Assembly (NCBI GenBank): GCA_023213395.1
Contig: CM041465.1
Location: forward strand, 243,729,741 to 243,793,740
Length of the DNA: 64,000 nucleotides
Direction: 5' to 3'
Source: Cycas panzhihuaensis
Lineage: Eukaryota; Cycadophyta
Shown in pieces: positions 49,829 through 62,089 of the stretch. The first letter of the stretch is position 1. Each line of letters opens with the position of its first letter. A program made the position numbers and the translations under genes. The notes under the pieces were generated by a model. The model was given only the letters and a program-made list of their open reading frames with translations, searched no databases and was not told the DNA's origin.

Positions 49829-50500
49829 TTACTCATGTGCCCAAGTCTCTGATGCTATAATTAATCCAGATCTTCTGCAGTCTTTGATACTGTAGCTGCA
49901 TGACTGACATCTGTACTTTCCCACTAATATATAAAGGTTTCCTTTCTTTAAGGCTTTCATAACAACTAAGGCACCTTTGGATACCTTTAGGACTCCTTCA
50001 TGACCTATATGCTTAAAACCACCCAAATCTAATTCATCCAAGGAAATTAGATTTATTTTCAGATCAGGTACATGTCTAACCTCAGTTAATGTTCTCACTA
50101 CCCCATTGAACATCTTAATTCTGATTCTACTAATGCCTATTATCTTACAAGAAACTTTATTTCCCATAAGCACATCACCACCATCAAGAGGTTGGTATGA
50201 TGAGAACCAACTCTTATGTGGGAATATGTGGTGTAAAGCACCTGAATCTAATAACCAATCATGGTGATAATGAGAAACATTATAAGAAACCAAGGCATCA
50301 TCATCCATACCTTGATTTGAATCCACCTAATTTGCCTCCTTGGCAAGATCTTCCTTTTTCTGAAACTCCTTCTTTTTGTAGCAATTCTTCTTGAGGTTAC
50401 CGGTCTTATTACAGTGTCAACACCTGAGCTTACTCTTCTTGCTTTTTGACTTTGACCTCGACGTATCCCTAGAGCTTTGTCCTCTATCAATTATTCTACC
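49829..50500 (-). pseudogene. Copia D zinc knuckle, protease and linker
   Basis: Protease reads HDWLLDSGALHHIFPH (SGAS changed to SGAL, His-Met-Cys changed). Upstream zinc knuckle region (CNKTGNLKKNC-like, first Cys lost) at 50390-50440. Linker EVRHVPDLKINLISLDELDL. Confidence 0.78.
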
Positions 50501-51114
50501 CCTTGCTGTCATGGCTTATGGTGTGGAGGTTTCAAGACTAGACTTCCTCCACACTTCTTCCATCAATAAAGCACTCATAACAGAATCATATTCTAATTCA
50601 TCTATAGTGCTAAAACTAATTCAGGTGATAATATTATCCCAAGATTCTGATAATGAGCATAACAAGGTAGCAACGTTGTCCTCATCCTTAATTTTAACAT
50701 CGATACTAGTCAACTAACAAATAAGTGTATTGAAAATATTTAAATGTTTAACAATTTTTATACCTTCCTTCATCCGTAATGAATATAATTATCTCTTCAA
50801 GTATATTTGATTTGTCATTGATTTGGTCATATATAGGCCTTCCAACTGAGTCCATAATCTTGTTACTGTCTACTCCACTACGATGTTAAACAGAACTTCA
50901 TCTGCTAGCATAATCATATTGTGCTAAGAGCCTTTTTATCTAGATCATCCCATTCGTCATCGTCCATCCCTGTAGGTTTCTTTATTTTGCCTGCAAGAGC
51001 TCTGTATAAACCCTGTTGTATAAGAACATCATACACTTTTAATTTCCATAACTCGAAGCTGTTCTTGCCATTAAATTTATCCACCTCAAACTTTGCACTC
51101 ACCAGTTTTTCCAT
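50501..51114 (-). pseudogene. Copia D gag, N-terminal and core part
   Basis: ATG at 51114. Open for 66 codons: KLVSAKFEVDKFNGKNSFEL, WKLKVYDVLIQQGLYRALAG, KPTGMDDDEWDDLDKKAL. This is the cleanest gag start in the family. Further on stops and a decayed SISFSTIDELEYDSVMSALL-like stretch. Confidence 0.8.
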
Positions 51115-51172
51115 TTGGTATAGAGAAAGCTGACACCAAAACCTTCACAAACTCACTACAAAAATAAAAGTG

Positions 51173-51184
51173 GCTCTGATACCA
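51173..51184 (-). other. Primer-binding site of copia D (tRNA-iMet)
   Basis: Minus strand TGGTATCAGAGC, perfect. Confidence 0.9.
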
Positions 51185-51186
51185 CT

Positions 51187-51831
51187 TGTTGAGAATACAA
51201 GGTCCTGACCCTTGAACCACCACCAAGATTTATTGCATTCTTACAACTAATTACAGAAATCAAAACTTAAAATTACATGCAAGCTCTTAAACTAGAGATA
51301 AAACAATAAATTAAAAAAGAAATCCAAGCACACAAATACACCTGATATAACATGGTAAAAGCCTAGTAGTGTGTTAGGGAAACATCCATACAGGAAAGGT
51401 ATCGATCTTTATTGTCAAAGAATGAAGAAAATGTACATAATCCTATAATAGAATGCTGACAACAACAACAACCAATCACCCTACTCCTCATAGTACATTG
51501 AACAACCTCAACATAATGAAATATGCCCTAAATCAGGCTATATGAGAGAGTCATATAAGGCTCAAACTTGGACCATAGAATCTAGGATATTTTTATCAAA
51601 CGACTCTGATTCTCTTTACAATTTAATATAGTTTCTAGTGATAATTTTTTAGGTTGGGGGCTATCACCCCCAAACTGCCTCTTAGTAGGGGGAATTCAAT
51701 GGCCCCCACACCCCTCTGGCTAAGGGGGCCTCTCGCCCCCTTGGAACCCCCCAAGGAAGGTTTGGGAGGAAACCGCGCTGCCAACATGCAAAACTTTAAG
51801 CCTCGAACCATTGTTATCACAATATCCAACA
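51187..51831 (-). repeat. 5' LTR of copia D (645 bp)
   Basis: TGTTGAGAATACAAGG to ATATCCAACA on the + strand, followed by the TTCAT duplication. Confidence 0.92.
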
Positions 51832-51836
51832 TTCAT

Positions 51837-52700
51837 CACAAGACCCAACAGAACATGTTCATAGTTTCTCTATGGCTTGCATTAACTATTGGGCCTACGA
51901 CGACATCCTCGTAAAACTTTTTCCACGACCCCTTCAAGGCAATGCCCTTAAGTGGTTTTATCACCTACTTGCACATTCTATTTTTTCATTCCAGTAGCTC
52001 ATGAATGAATTTGTTAACTACTTTGACATAGCTCGTCCATTCAAGAATGGAATGAAATCCCTTTTGTCCCTTAAACAAGGTCATGATGAGATGAATCATG
52101 ACTTTGTGAGATGTTTTCATGACCTTCTTCACTCCACCAAGGCAACTTTGCTTGAGGAGTTGAAGAGGGACCTCTTTGTCAATGCCCTTTACATAGAAGC
52201 CTACATCGAAGTCCTTAAGATGGGGGCAACTACATGTGACTTTTCCATAGTGAAGTGCTTTGTGCTTGAGGCCATTGAGATCTAAGCTAGACTCAAGAAT
52301 CCTCTAAAACCCTCACAACGACGTGAGGCACCTCCACCACCATGAGAAACCAAAACCTAGTAACTTACTAGGTCTTCTTCTCATTCGATTGAGAAGACCC
52401 TAGATCCTCTCACTTCAGCCATACGTTCATTCGAACGTACTATGAAGGAGCTTAAGATCCAAGGTCCTTCATCCCCCACATCACATAAACTAGTCTACCA
52501 GGCTTCCCAAGCTGCTCCTTTTAAGGGTGGTAACACCTGGTCTTCTCAAGTGAGGAAACCTAATTCCTCCCTTGAAAGAAATGTTGCTCTATCTATGGAG
52601 AATGCTTCCATGAAGATTTATGGTGTTAGGCCCAGCATCGTAGGGCTGCCCCACAACATAACTCTTCCCCTAAACAGGCATCTAGGCCTAACCTAGACTA
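51837..52700 (+). pseudogene. Gypsy G gag, core and C-terminal part
   Basis: Resumes after copia D. Frame: MNEFVNYFDIARPFKNGM, LSLKQGHDEMNHDFVRCFHD, ELKRDLFVNALYIEAYIEVL, then a Ser/Lys-rich tail. Same blocks as M 27503-27159. Upstream at 51837-51990 the YWAYDDILVKLFPRPLQGNAL-like stretch is readable. Few stops. Confidence 0.8.
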
Positions 52701-53199
52701 GCCCGTCTATAGATATCCCTTTCCCAAACATGGGGAATGCGATTGCAATCACCAACAAAAGAACAACTGGAACAGAGAAAGATCCCCAAACCCTCGCCCT
52801 TTACAATCCAAAGGGAAGGGTGCGAGGAATCCATCCTCTTCCTCGGGTTCCCCTGACCATCGTACTCCTTTGCCTTCACGATTCTGAAACAAGGGAAAGG
52901 AGGTCATTCATATGCTTGAGACTACCCCATTATATGCTCTAACCTAGTCTCAAGCAATCAAAGAGGTAAATGATGCCTCTTCATCTACACCTCACCTTGA
53001 CCCTCTTCTAGAATCCTCTCTCCAGGAAGTCCTTGCACTCCCCAAGACTATTCCGGTGTGCCCCGGTCATTACGACTTTTGAAGGGCTCTTCCTCAACCC
53101 ACAGTAAAGGGGAAGCCTTTCTCTATCGTCAATGAGCTTCATACTATGGCCACCAAAATGTCCGTAATGGATGTCTTGAGGAGCTACCTCAAATAACGC
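52701..53199 (+). pseudogene. Gypsy G gag-protease junction
   Basis: Basic and Pro/Ser-rich reading with stops (ITNKRTTGTEKDPQTLALY region), then PQPTVKGKPFSIVNELHTMA at 53095-53150, matching M. No CCHC knuckle could be confirmed; a C...C...CDCNHQQKNN-like reading near 52730 is degenerate. Confidence 0.55.
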
Positions 53200-53613
53200 A
53201 TGCTTCTTCTGGAAGCCATAGGATTAGGTGGCATGTCTGTTAATACCTTGGGCGTTGCCCCAAGTCGTGAACCCATCATCTCTTTTGATCTTAAGGATCT
53301 TCCCCCTACTAGTGAAAGGGAGTGCCATTGGTACTTCCCTTTCACCATAACCATTAATATACTTGATTGTACTTTACAAAGAATTATTATCGATAATGGT
53401 TCTTCTATTAATGTCATGCCCTTGTGTGTCATGCAAGAGTTTAGTATATCATCCCTACAGCTGATTCCATGGCAGTGTCAAGGCTACAATGGTAGCGAAA
53501 AGATACCCTTAGGATTGGTGTCAATCTCTCTTATACTTAAGGACAAGACTATCCCTCTTACTAATGTGGTAGTTATCCTCTTCTGTTGGGATGCCCATGG
53601 CTCGACCAGATGA
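53200..53613 (+). pseudogene. Gypsy G protease
   Basis: FDLKDLPPTSERECHWYFPF, then RIIIDNGSSINVMPLCVMQE with the catalytic Asp codon at 53392-53394, and LGLVSISLILKDKTIPL. The DNGSS form (in place of D[ST]G) is typical of Tat-lineage gypsy proteases as I recall. Open for 137 codons. Confidence 0.8.
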
Positions 53614-54680
53614 GAGCTGTATGTTCGTCTCATTGGGGACAACTTAAATTCATCCATGAAAGCTGAATGAAGGTTGTCTCCTAGGAGCCTCCTCCCACTA
53701 AGGAACCACGCCAGTCTCGTCAAGCAGTTCATGGCCAAGCAAAAGGCGATAAGGACCTTTCTACCCATGCCTCTGCTTGCTCCATTGACATCCCTAATAC
53801 ATCCCCTTTGGAATAAGATCCTTCATCTTCTTCTTCCAACCTCATACGTTTTACCCCCATTAGTGTCGAAAGCTACAAGTACCTCATTATACTTAGCGAC
53901 AATGAGTCTGATGGTAAGGATGAGGATTTCCCTCATCTTATCTTCCTCATAGGCATGAGTAGGGGGAACCTCCTTCGTTTCAGGTCCCAATCTAGAACCC
54001 CCATTGCTGAAGAAACTAACTCTTCTCTTATGTCTCATGTCATTGCTCTTGTTGGTCAGGCGATCCTTGAGTCTCCCTCTTTATCGCCCCCCACAGGCAA
54101 CGAAGCCAGGGAGCCTCTCGTTGTTCCTTAGAAGAGTCCTCTTCCTGACTCTTTCAGACAGTCTTGTCAGTATGTCAAGCGGTGTGTTGACCACCATGGT
54201 CCTGCTGCTTCTACTTCCCCACTCTCCTCATCCTCTCGAAGTGTGGTCATCCATGGGGTAGATTACTTCAAGGATGATGAGGCTTTGCTTGAGCATTTAG
54301 TGGGCTTTGCACCCAATCTTCCTTCTAGTCACCATAGGCTTGGCCACTAGAAGGTCTTATCTATTGGATCTTCCCTTACCGATCCAATTCTATCTCCTAT
54401 TCTGCCCCTTCCAATTTATTGAGCCCCCCTTCACTTCAAGGAGGGGAATGCCATGTGCATGGGGGCAACCTAGGACATAGTCCTTGCCCTAGGCAAGGTC
54501 ATTAAGGTGGGAGCGGAATGCCTTCCTAATGAAATGAAGGAGTATACTCTTCTGTTCTAGGAGTTTCGAGATGTCTTCATGTGGGACTATTACGATATAA
54601 AGGGAATCGACCCTTCGATCGTTACCCACAACCTTACCACTATCCTGGGTGCTTGCCTTGTGCATTAAAAGCAGCACCCT
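53614..54680 (+). pseudogene. Protease-to-RT linker of gypsy G
   Basis: Long Ser/Pro-rich linker with weak coding character; shared with M and, partly, with L 1-620. Near 54245-54310 the HGVDYFKDDEALLEHLVGF reading and near 54500-54570 PNEMKEYTLLF.EFRDVF are recognisable. The latter is where M's deletion begins. Confidence 0.6.
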
Positions 54681-55345
54681 CTTCACGCCAAGATTTCAAC
54701 TACTATCAAGATAGAAGTTGAGAAACTCCTAAACATGGGGTTAATCACTTCCATCGACTACCCTAAGTGGGCGTCCAATATTATTCCCATTGCCAAAAAG
54801 AATAGGATAATTTAGATATGTGTTAATTTCTGAGACATCAATAATGCATGTCCCAAGGACAACTTCTCACTTCCCTTCATTGATTAGATCATTGATTGAA
54901 CCTTCAGTTTTGAAGTCATGTCCTTAATGGATGATTTCTCTAGCTACAACCAAATCTAGATTTCTCCCAAAGACCATCATAAGATGGCCTTCACTACTCT
55001 GTGGGGTACCTTCGCATATAAGGTGATGCCCTTCAAATTAAAGAATGTAGGTGCCACCTATTAGAGGGTGATGTAGTTTATTTTTCATGATCTTATTAAC
55101 AAATCTTTAGAGGTCTTCATGGATAATATGATGGGTCTCTCACGTTTTAGAGCCTGTCATCCTTCCGATTTGTGGACCATCTTCATGCATTACCGTAAAT
55201 ACCATGTGAGCCTCAACCCTTTTAAATGTGTGTTTATCGTGATAGTTGATAAACTCCTTGGTTTCATTGTGTCAAAAAAAGGGTTCCAAATCAACCCTGA
55301 TAAAGTCAAGGGCTCCCTTGATATGCTGCCTCCTAAAACCTAATG
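54681..55345 (+). pseudogene. Gypsy G reverse transcriptase
   Basis: KIEVEKLLNMGLITSIDYPK, ASNIIPIAKKN, VNF.DINNACPKDNFSLPFI, MSLMDDFSSYNQI, KMAFTTLWGTFAYKVMPFKL, then the palm motif at 55116-55133, which reads FMDNMM where YVDDM is expected: the second catalytic Asp is Asn. LGFIVSKKGFQINPDKVK follows. About nine stops. Confidence 0.85.
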
Positions 55346-55880
55346 ACATATCAAGTTGTTTTTAGGTAGACTTAGATTTCTTAGGCATTTCTTAGTGAAT
55401 TTTGCTATAAATGCCAAGCCTCTCACCAACCTATTAAAGAAGGGAGCCCCATTTATTTGGTCTTCAAAGGCCCAACAAGCCTTCAAAGAGCTCAAGGAAG
55501 CCCTCACTTCCACCTTGACATTGACACCCCCTCTCTTTAATAGGTTGTTCATTCTTTATACCTCGGCTATCGATGAGTCCTTGGGTGCTATGTTAACCTA
55601 AGAGGACTATTCAAGAACTGAGAGGGATATTTATTTCATCAATTACACTCTCGTGGCTGCTGAACTAACTACTCCCCCACTGAGAAGGAGTATCTCTCCT
55701 TGGTATATGCAACCAAGAAGTTCAGACACTATTTACTTGAGAATACCACTCGAGTGATTGTCTAATCTAATTCCCTATGATATTTACTCACTCGACCTGA
55801 CCTGATAGGTAGGACTAGAAAATGGGCCATCCTCCTTTAGGAATTTGACCTCTAAATCACTAATAGGAAGTCAAAGAAGG
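55346..55880 (+). pseudogene. Gypsy G pol RNase H (gRNH) region
   Basis: LGRLRFLRHFLVNFAINAKP, KGAPFIWSSKAQQAFKELKE, FILYTSAIDESLGAML (first acidic position present as D in SAID), then a frameshift near 55650 and EKEYLSLVYATKKFRHYLLE. This is the usual gypsy RNase H after RT and is distinct from the separate frame at 62090. Confidence 0.75.
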
Positions 55881-57261
55881 GAATGGTGGTGGTTGAGAAA
55901 CTCGCTGACACCCCCATCCTAAACCCTTTTGACATTCCCATTGACGATTCTTTCCCTAACGAGTCTATCCCGGCCATTCAAGACTCCCCTCCTCATCTGC
56001 TTGCTGACATTGAGTGGTATGGGGACATCGTACAATACCTCACCCAACAACAATATCACCCTGAAGCTAGCAACAAAGTTAGGTCTCATATTTGGGCTAC
56101 TACCAGGCAGTATTTCCTTATGGGTGAAGTATTATACAAGAGATCCTTTGATGGGATCCTTCTTCGCTATGTCAACTCCAACAAATCAAACCAAATACTC
56201 CATAAATATCATAATGGCATTTGTGAGGGCCACTTTAGGGGCCAATCCATGGCCCAAAGGATCCTATGTATGGGGTATTACTGGATGTCCCTCTTTAAGG
56301 ATGCCCATGCCTATGCCTTGAGATGTCGGTAGTGCTAAGAGCATACTAACATCACTCACTTGCCTTCTGAGGCTCTCCATCTCATCATATCTCCATGGCC
56401 CTTCTCCCAATGGGGGTTGGACCCTATTAGAGCCATATCATTGTCCTCTTCATCATAGCATAAGTACATCTTGACTGCTATAGAATACTTTACTAAATGG
56501 GTGGAAGCAATTCCTTTGACCACTACTCCTAGTAAGATGATAGCTACCTTCGTCTACCAGTATATCATCTATCGTTTCAGAGTTCTCGATGTCTTGATCA
56601 CAGATGATAGGATCCCTTTCTATAATAAGGAGATGGATGAGCTCTATGAGAAATTTAACATTTCTCAAAAAACTTCCTCTCCCTATTACCCCTAGGCCAA
56701 TGGCCAAGTCGAATCATTCAATAAAACCCTTATAAATATTTTAAAGAAAATCGTAAGCCCAATCTCAAAGAGAGATTGGTATCTTCAATTTCCTTCTTCT
56801 CTATGGGCATATTGCACATCTATTTGTACGACTATGGGAATGACCCCTTTCTCCCTAGTCTATGAAACATAGGCAGTTCTCCCACTAGAAGTGGAGATTC
56901 CCTTCTTACAAGTCTCTCTTCAAGGTCGTGTCGATAAGGAGTCTATCTGGCAAGCTTGCCTCTTAGACCTTGAGGCCTTAGATGAGAAGTGCTTGATTGC
57001 CTACCAAGCAAACCTTGCTTCTAAGGCCAAGGTATGAAGGACATATGATAAACACCTTTGTTCCTGCCCTTTACATCCTAGGGACCACGTCCTTAAGCTG
57101 GAGTATCTCCATAACCGCTTGACCATGTTTGGACCCAAATGGGTTGACCCCTTCATCATCCTTGAGAACCTTTAGAATGGCACTTATAGAATAGCAACCC
57201 TCGGGGGTCTCGAATTAGAGAAAGCTGTCAATGGGAAATTCCTAAAGAAATTCTATGCATA
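55881..57261 (+). pseudogene. Gypsy G integrase
   Basis: H2C2 finger: HKYHNGICEGHFRGQSMAQR, MGYYWMSLFKDAHAYALRCR. Core: WGLDPIRAISL, YFTKWVEAIPL, VLITDDRIPFYNKEMDELYE and ANGQVESFNKTLINILKK supply the D, D and E positions. C-terminal: HPRDHVLKLEYL, KWVDPFIILENL, YRIATLGGLELEKAVNGKFL, stop at 57259-57261. Open at 55883-56332; later stops are mostly TAG. No chromodomain seen, as expected for non-chromovirus elements. Confidence 0.85.
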
Positions 57262-58055
57262 ACCACTCCTCTCCTTGTGCTCCAAAATGAGCTTAAACTA
57301 CCACCCTATGTGCGTCCCTATTCCCCTTAACCACAGGTAGAATGGAGGTTTAGGGTGGCCTCCTTGCTTCTTTTGGTTTCCTTCCGTAGAACCCCTTGTT
57401 CCTCTTTCTCTGGGAGGCCCCATCCTCCTAATTGGGTGTGTTGTCCCTGTCACTCTTAAGCCCGAAAACATTCTCCAACTGTTTCTCTTGAGCCCAAAAA
57501 TATTCCCCAACTAAGATGGCGTGCTCGAGTATAATTACTCTTTGTCTCGTCAGCGCTTCCTTTGATTATTCCGCTATGATCTTGCATGGACATGTATGCC
57601 TTCTTATTTCCTAGTCCCATATATGCCTATCACCGATGATCATGGTGATCATGTATGTTCCTGCTAGGAATCTGGGTTTGCATGAAGGGAAGTGTGTGCA
57701 ACTCAAACAAACCTCAAATACAAACCATATGATAATCAACTCAAAAACATCAAGATCTATAGCTCCTCATGCACCCATGCACCCTCACATATATACACAC
57801 AAATATACATATAAAATCAAATACAACATAATCCATCATCGTGTGTCATTGCATAAATCATCATATATCAAATGGGGTACCAATGGCCCCATCTATATAC
57901 ATAAAATCATAATGTGTCATATCATACAAATGGTATGGTACATCATCTATGGGAAGCCAGAATCCTTACAGGGAGGAGTACAATCATGTGGTAATATATG
58001 GTGACTCCCTAGAGGTCCGATGCTTTCCCAAATCAAAACTGGTATCTCCTACTCT
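57262..58055. other. Spacer after integrase in G, 3' flank of the antisense gene
   Basis: Homologous to L 701-1425. CATA-rich, no conserved frame. Confidence 0.5.
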
Positions 58056-58661
58056 CTAATGCACTCCTATGCCTGGTGTATCATCTCCTGGTCTATGTGA
58101 TCCCTCTCCTAGGGACCACATGCCTCCCAAACTCCTCTTGCACCTCTAGGAGATCCTTACCTCACTCACCTCATCCCAAGGCCTCCTCAGGGTCATCGCC
58201 ATCGTATGAGTATATGCCCTACTTTGTGATGACCTCGGCATCATCTAGTCCACTACCTGATCATATCATGCCTAGATATGATCCCTCTCTCTCTCTCTAC
58301 CCTCAAGAGCATATCCTCCATCTTTCGGAGCTACTCCTCCATCACTATTATCCTGATGTGAGTCTCTACATCATCACCTACTCCTCCTTGAGCTTCCAGT
58401 GCCTGGACCCAGCCTCGTAGAGAATCCCTCTCTGCTCTAGTCTCATCCAACTCGCCCTGTAGCCATCCCACTCATGCCTTATGCTCTTGGGACTCTGCTA
58501 CCCACATATCTCTAGCCTGACCAATGAGACAAATTCTGTCATGTGGGCTCCTGCCGATCGTGGCTCCTCTCTTACCTAGATGGGGGGTTGCCCCTCTACG
58601 TAGGCTCGGGGGAACATTTCCCAAAGTACTGCCTTAACCAACCTCCCAATATCCATGGCTC
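58056..58661 (-). pseudogene. Antisense gene of G, exon 3 (coiled-coil-like tail)
   Basis: Acceptor TTTCACAG at 58669-58662, then [64 protein letters not shown], and after a frameshift AYTHTMAMTLRRPWDE, ending at TAG 58058-58056. Same order and nearly the same length as L exon 3. The helical, charged middle suggests a coiled coil. Confidence 0.55.
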
Positions 58662-59610
<949 letters not shown>

Positions 59611-60837
59611 TGGGACTGCTGACTCCCTAACTCGGATGATCACCTCTTCCTTCAGGTCCTCCCCATGCTGTTGGTACCTACTTCTCCTCTGATACCACCT
59701 GATTGATAGCCTGACCTGCTAGGGCACCTCTACTAGTGTTGCCACTGCCCAGGCTCTCTCCACTATCCTTAGCCTCTGGACTAGCTTCTAGGGTGCCCTA
59801 CCTGTCTCTGCAGTCCTTGAAGGACCTGCCTCGCCTCCTACAGCTCTTGACGGTCCTACCACCCCTCCTACGGTCCCTAACAAACTTGCCTCTCCACTTG
59901 CTACTCCTAATGGGCCTTCCCCATCACCCCCATCATCGTCATCATCATCGTCATCATCTCTTCTAGGGCCACCTCTGGCTCCTCTGACTCATCCTACCTC
60001 ATCATCATTGTCCCATATCACCCCTCTATATAGGTATGTCATGTAGTCTTTCATTGTGAGGAGGTCTAGTAATGTAGCCTCCACCGAGCGACGGACGTGT
60101 GTTTGATCCTTAGTCCCCTTGAGTTGAGTTTGCCACCTGTGGACCATGGAAGCCCATGTTGAGATAGAATGCGGTCCTCCTGCTGGTGCCACTACTCTAA
60201 AATGATTGAAAAACCAACACCGTAGGAGTGTGATGTATGATAATCCTCCTCTCTCGACCACCCTAATGGCATCTAGCTAAGTGATCAAGTTCGTCGCTAT
60301 CAATATAGCCTATTCTAGCCTCTCCCCAACCTCACATCTCCTCACGATGTCCAACCATTTGTTGGGTATGTCCTTATAGTTTTATTTCCAAGATATCTAG
60401 AATAGAATATATAACATAATCAGTTTCCTCACCCAAGGAATCTGAGACATAATCATACTTCGCACATGTATGCCTCTCCTCTCCCACCAGTCCTAACCTA
60501 TGAAGTAGGTGGCTGTCTCCCTCTATGCCACGTCATTATTAGGTAATGCCCCTAACAACGTTGGTGCTCTTGCTGCTTGTACCCCCAAGATCCTCCAAAT
60601 GTATCCTAGTGTGACTGTGACGTCTCCCACTTAGGGGAGGTGGAATACATGCCGTCATCGATCCTAGTATGAGACTATATCTACTAAGAGGTACTGATCT
60701 GATGTATACTGTGGTGTCTGGATGGCCTTCAGTAGGCCACATCTCTGTAGCACTCACCTATCCCCACAAGATATCATCTTAATAAAACTAAGCATTGCCA
60801 CCTCGATGTTCTCACGATTGTCTACTATGATAACTGC
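59611..60837 (-). pseudogene. Antisense gene of G, exon 2: PMD-like protein
   Basis: Minus strand after acceptor TTTTGTAG: AVIIVDNRENIEVAMLSFIK, TPQYTSDQYLLVDIVSY, HVFHLP, GDVTVTLGYIWRILG, then RKLIMLYILF, NYKDIPNKWLDIVRRCEVGE, AILIATNLIT-LDAIRV (one stop), LLRCWFFNHFRVVAPAGG, RSVEATLLDLLTMKDYMTYL and WDNDDEVG, then an acidic, Gly-rich tail. It aligns with L exon 2 throughout. 1227 nt. About ten stops, most at Trp, Gln or Arg positions. PMD assignment rests on the GDVTVTL and LLRCWFFNHF blocks. Confidence 0.72.
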
Positions 60838-61337
60838 CTACAAAACACCCCAAAGACTAGTCAGAACTTATCTAAACCTACCTCCCTATCTTCAGGACTA
60901 CCCCTCATTCCTTCCTGGTTGAGGTTTGGCATGTCTTTGGGTCATCCTTTGTGTTTTTAGTCTATCTACCTTTACACCGTGCTAAACTCTATGATACCAT
61001 AGAGTTTAGCATGGGGCCCCACTGAGTTTTCAACATAAACTTAGTGGCCCCACGGCAAAGTTTATGGCACGATGATCTTTGCTACGGTGCCAGTTGTACC
61101 CCCATATTAGGGGGGGTTTCCACCCAAAAAATCCAATTTTTTTTTCCCAGGTGGGCCATGCTTAAGCCCACCGGGACTAGGGCTACCTAATACCTTGGTC
61201 CCCCCTCTCACTGGTTCCAATTCAGACTCCAAGAGATCTCCATTTACCCGTAAGGGGCTAAAAACTACACTAAAAAGCATTAAAAAGCCATTAAATTTAA
61301 ATGACAAGATGGGTTGGTAAAAGGATGATCCACTTAC
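60838..61337 (-). other. Predicted intron 1 of the G antisense gene (500 bp)
   Basis: Donor CTA/GTAAGTGG at 61337 and acceptor TTTTGTAG ending 60838; flanking frames join in phase 0 (MMVARPDL to AVIIVD). Contains a 30-bp near-palindrome at 60981-61010. Confidence 0.6.
60981..61010. repeat. Near-palindrome in intron 1 of the antisense gene
   Basis: Arms GCTAAACTCTATG / CATAGAGTTTAGC with a slightly asymmetric centre. Same core (TAAACT...AGTTTA around GGTACC or GATACC) as the U3 palindromes of the LTRs. Confidence 0.8.
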
Positions 61338-61505
61338 TAGATCTGGCCTTGCTACCATCATCTTGTCTCCCTAGTCCTACTAGTTGTCTCTACATCCCAA
61401 TCCGATGGTTTGATCTCTCTATATATTCCTTTGAAGTCAGACGACACTCTGTTATGTAAGGAGAAGGGATCTGAATCAATCGTGAGCCTGTCAAAATGAA
61501 TCCCG
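61338..61505 (-). pseudogene. Antisense gene of G, exon 1
   Basis: Downstream of the TATA box at 61523 and the shared GATTCATTTT. Ends ATGATGGTAGCAAGG-type sequence giving MMVARPDL before the donor. The longer upstream frame of L is shifted here, so the N-terminal part is uncertain. Confidence 0.5.
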
Positions 61506-61522
61506 TTTTTGCCCAGTTTTCC

Positions 61523-61529
61523 TTATATA
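61523..61529 (-). promoter_or_regulatory. TATA box of the antisense gene (G)
   Basis: CCTATATAAGG on the minus strand, identical to L in its core. Confidence 0.55.
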
Positions 61530-62089
61530 GGCGGGGGCCCTAATGGGCACCTCTTTCGTTTCTCATACCATAGTAGCCTTTGGGACCACCTCTCTCCCCT
61601 GATCACCTTTTCCTTCTGGGTCTATCTCTCATTTTGCCTTTGTGGCTTTCTTTTCTCCTTACCCTCTGGGTACATTTATGGCACCCCCCTCTTTGGCCTT
61701 ACGAGGCCCCTTCTGCCTTGTTTTATGTGCTAGCTCCATATATACTAAAGTTTATACTTGTTTGGCTTATTTCACTATCTCAAACCCATTTTTAATGCTT
61801 GTTCATGCCTCTGGGGCTCCCAAAGGAAGTGTCCCCCACTTGGGATCGTGCTTTGCTTCCTTAAGCAACCTTTGGTACCCCCCCAAAGGGGCATTTTTGC
61901 TATCGATTCTTTTCCATCCACCGGATAGTTTTCTTTACCCTCGTGTAGCCTTATTTTTGGGTCTTCCTACCCTTCTCAGTTTTTATTGATAGCCACTTGA
62001 ATCTCCCATGATGGTTTCATATTATTGAATCCTTTTCACCTATCGATTCTGTCAGCACTTTCTCTACCAAGACCTCCATTCTTTTTGTC
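61530..62089. other. Divergent intergenic region between antisense gene and RNase H frame (G)
   Basis: About 560 bp, T/C-rich on the + strand. A pyrimidine run with GATTCTGTCAG ends near 62053, 37 bp before the RNase H ATG, and could be a splice acceptor for a sense transcript; this is not supported by a second clear copy. Confidence 0.4.

Larger units (their letters stand above)
41155..51831 (-). mobile_element. Ty1/copia element D, full length, in gypsy G gag
   Basis: Flanked by TTCAT at 41150-41154 and 51832-51836. Without copia C and its duplication it is 5336 bp, exactly the length of C. Complete LTRs, PBS and polypurine tract; gag-pol at 51114-47188 with frameshifts and stops. The gag of G reads FDGTS before it and QDP(T/M)EH after it, which confirms the insertion point. 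Confidence 0.95.
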
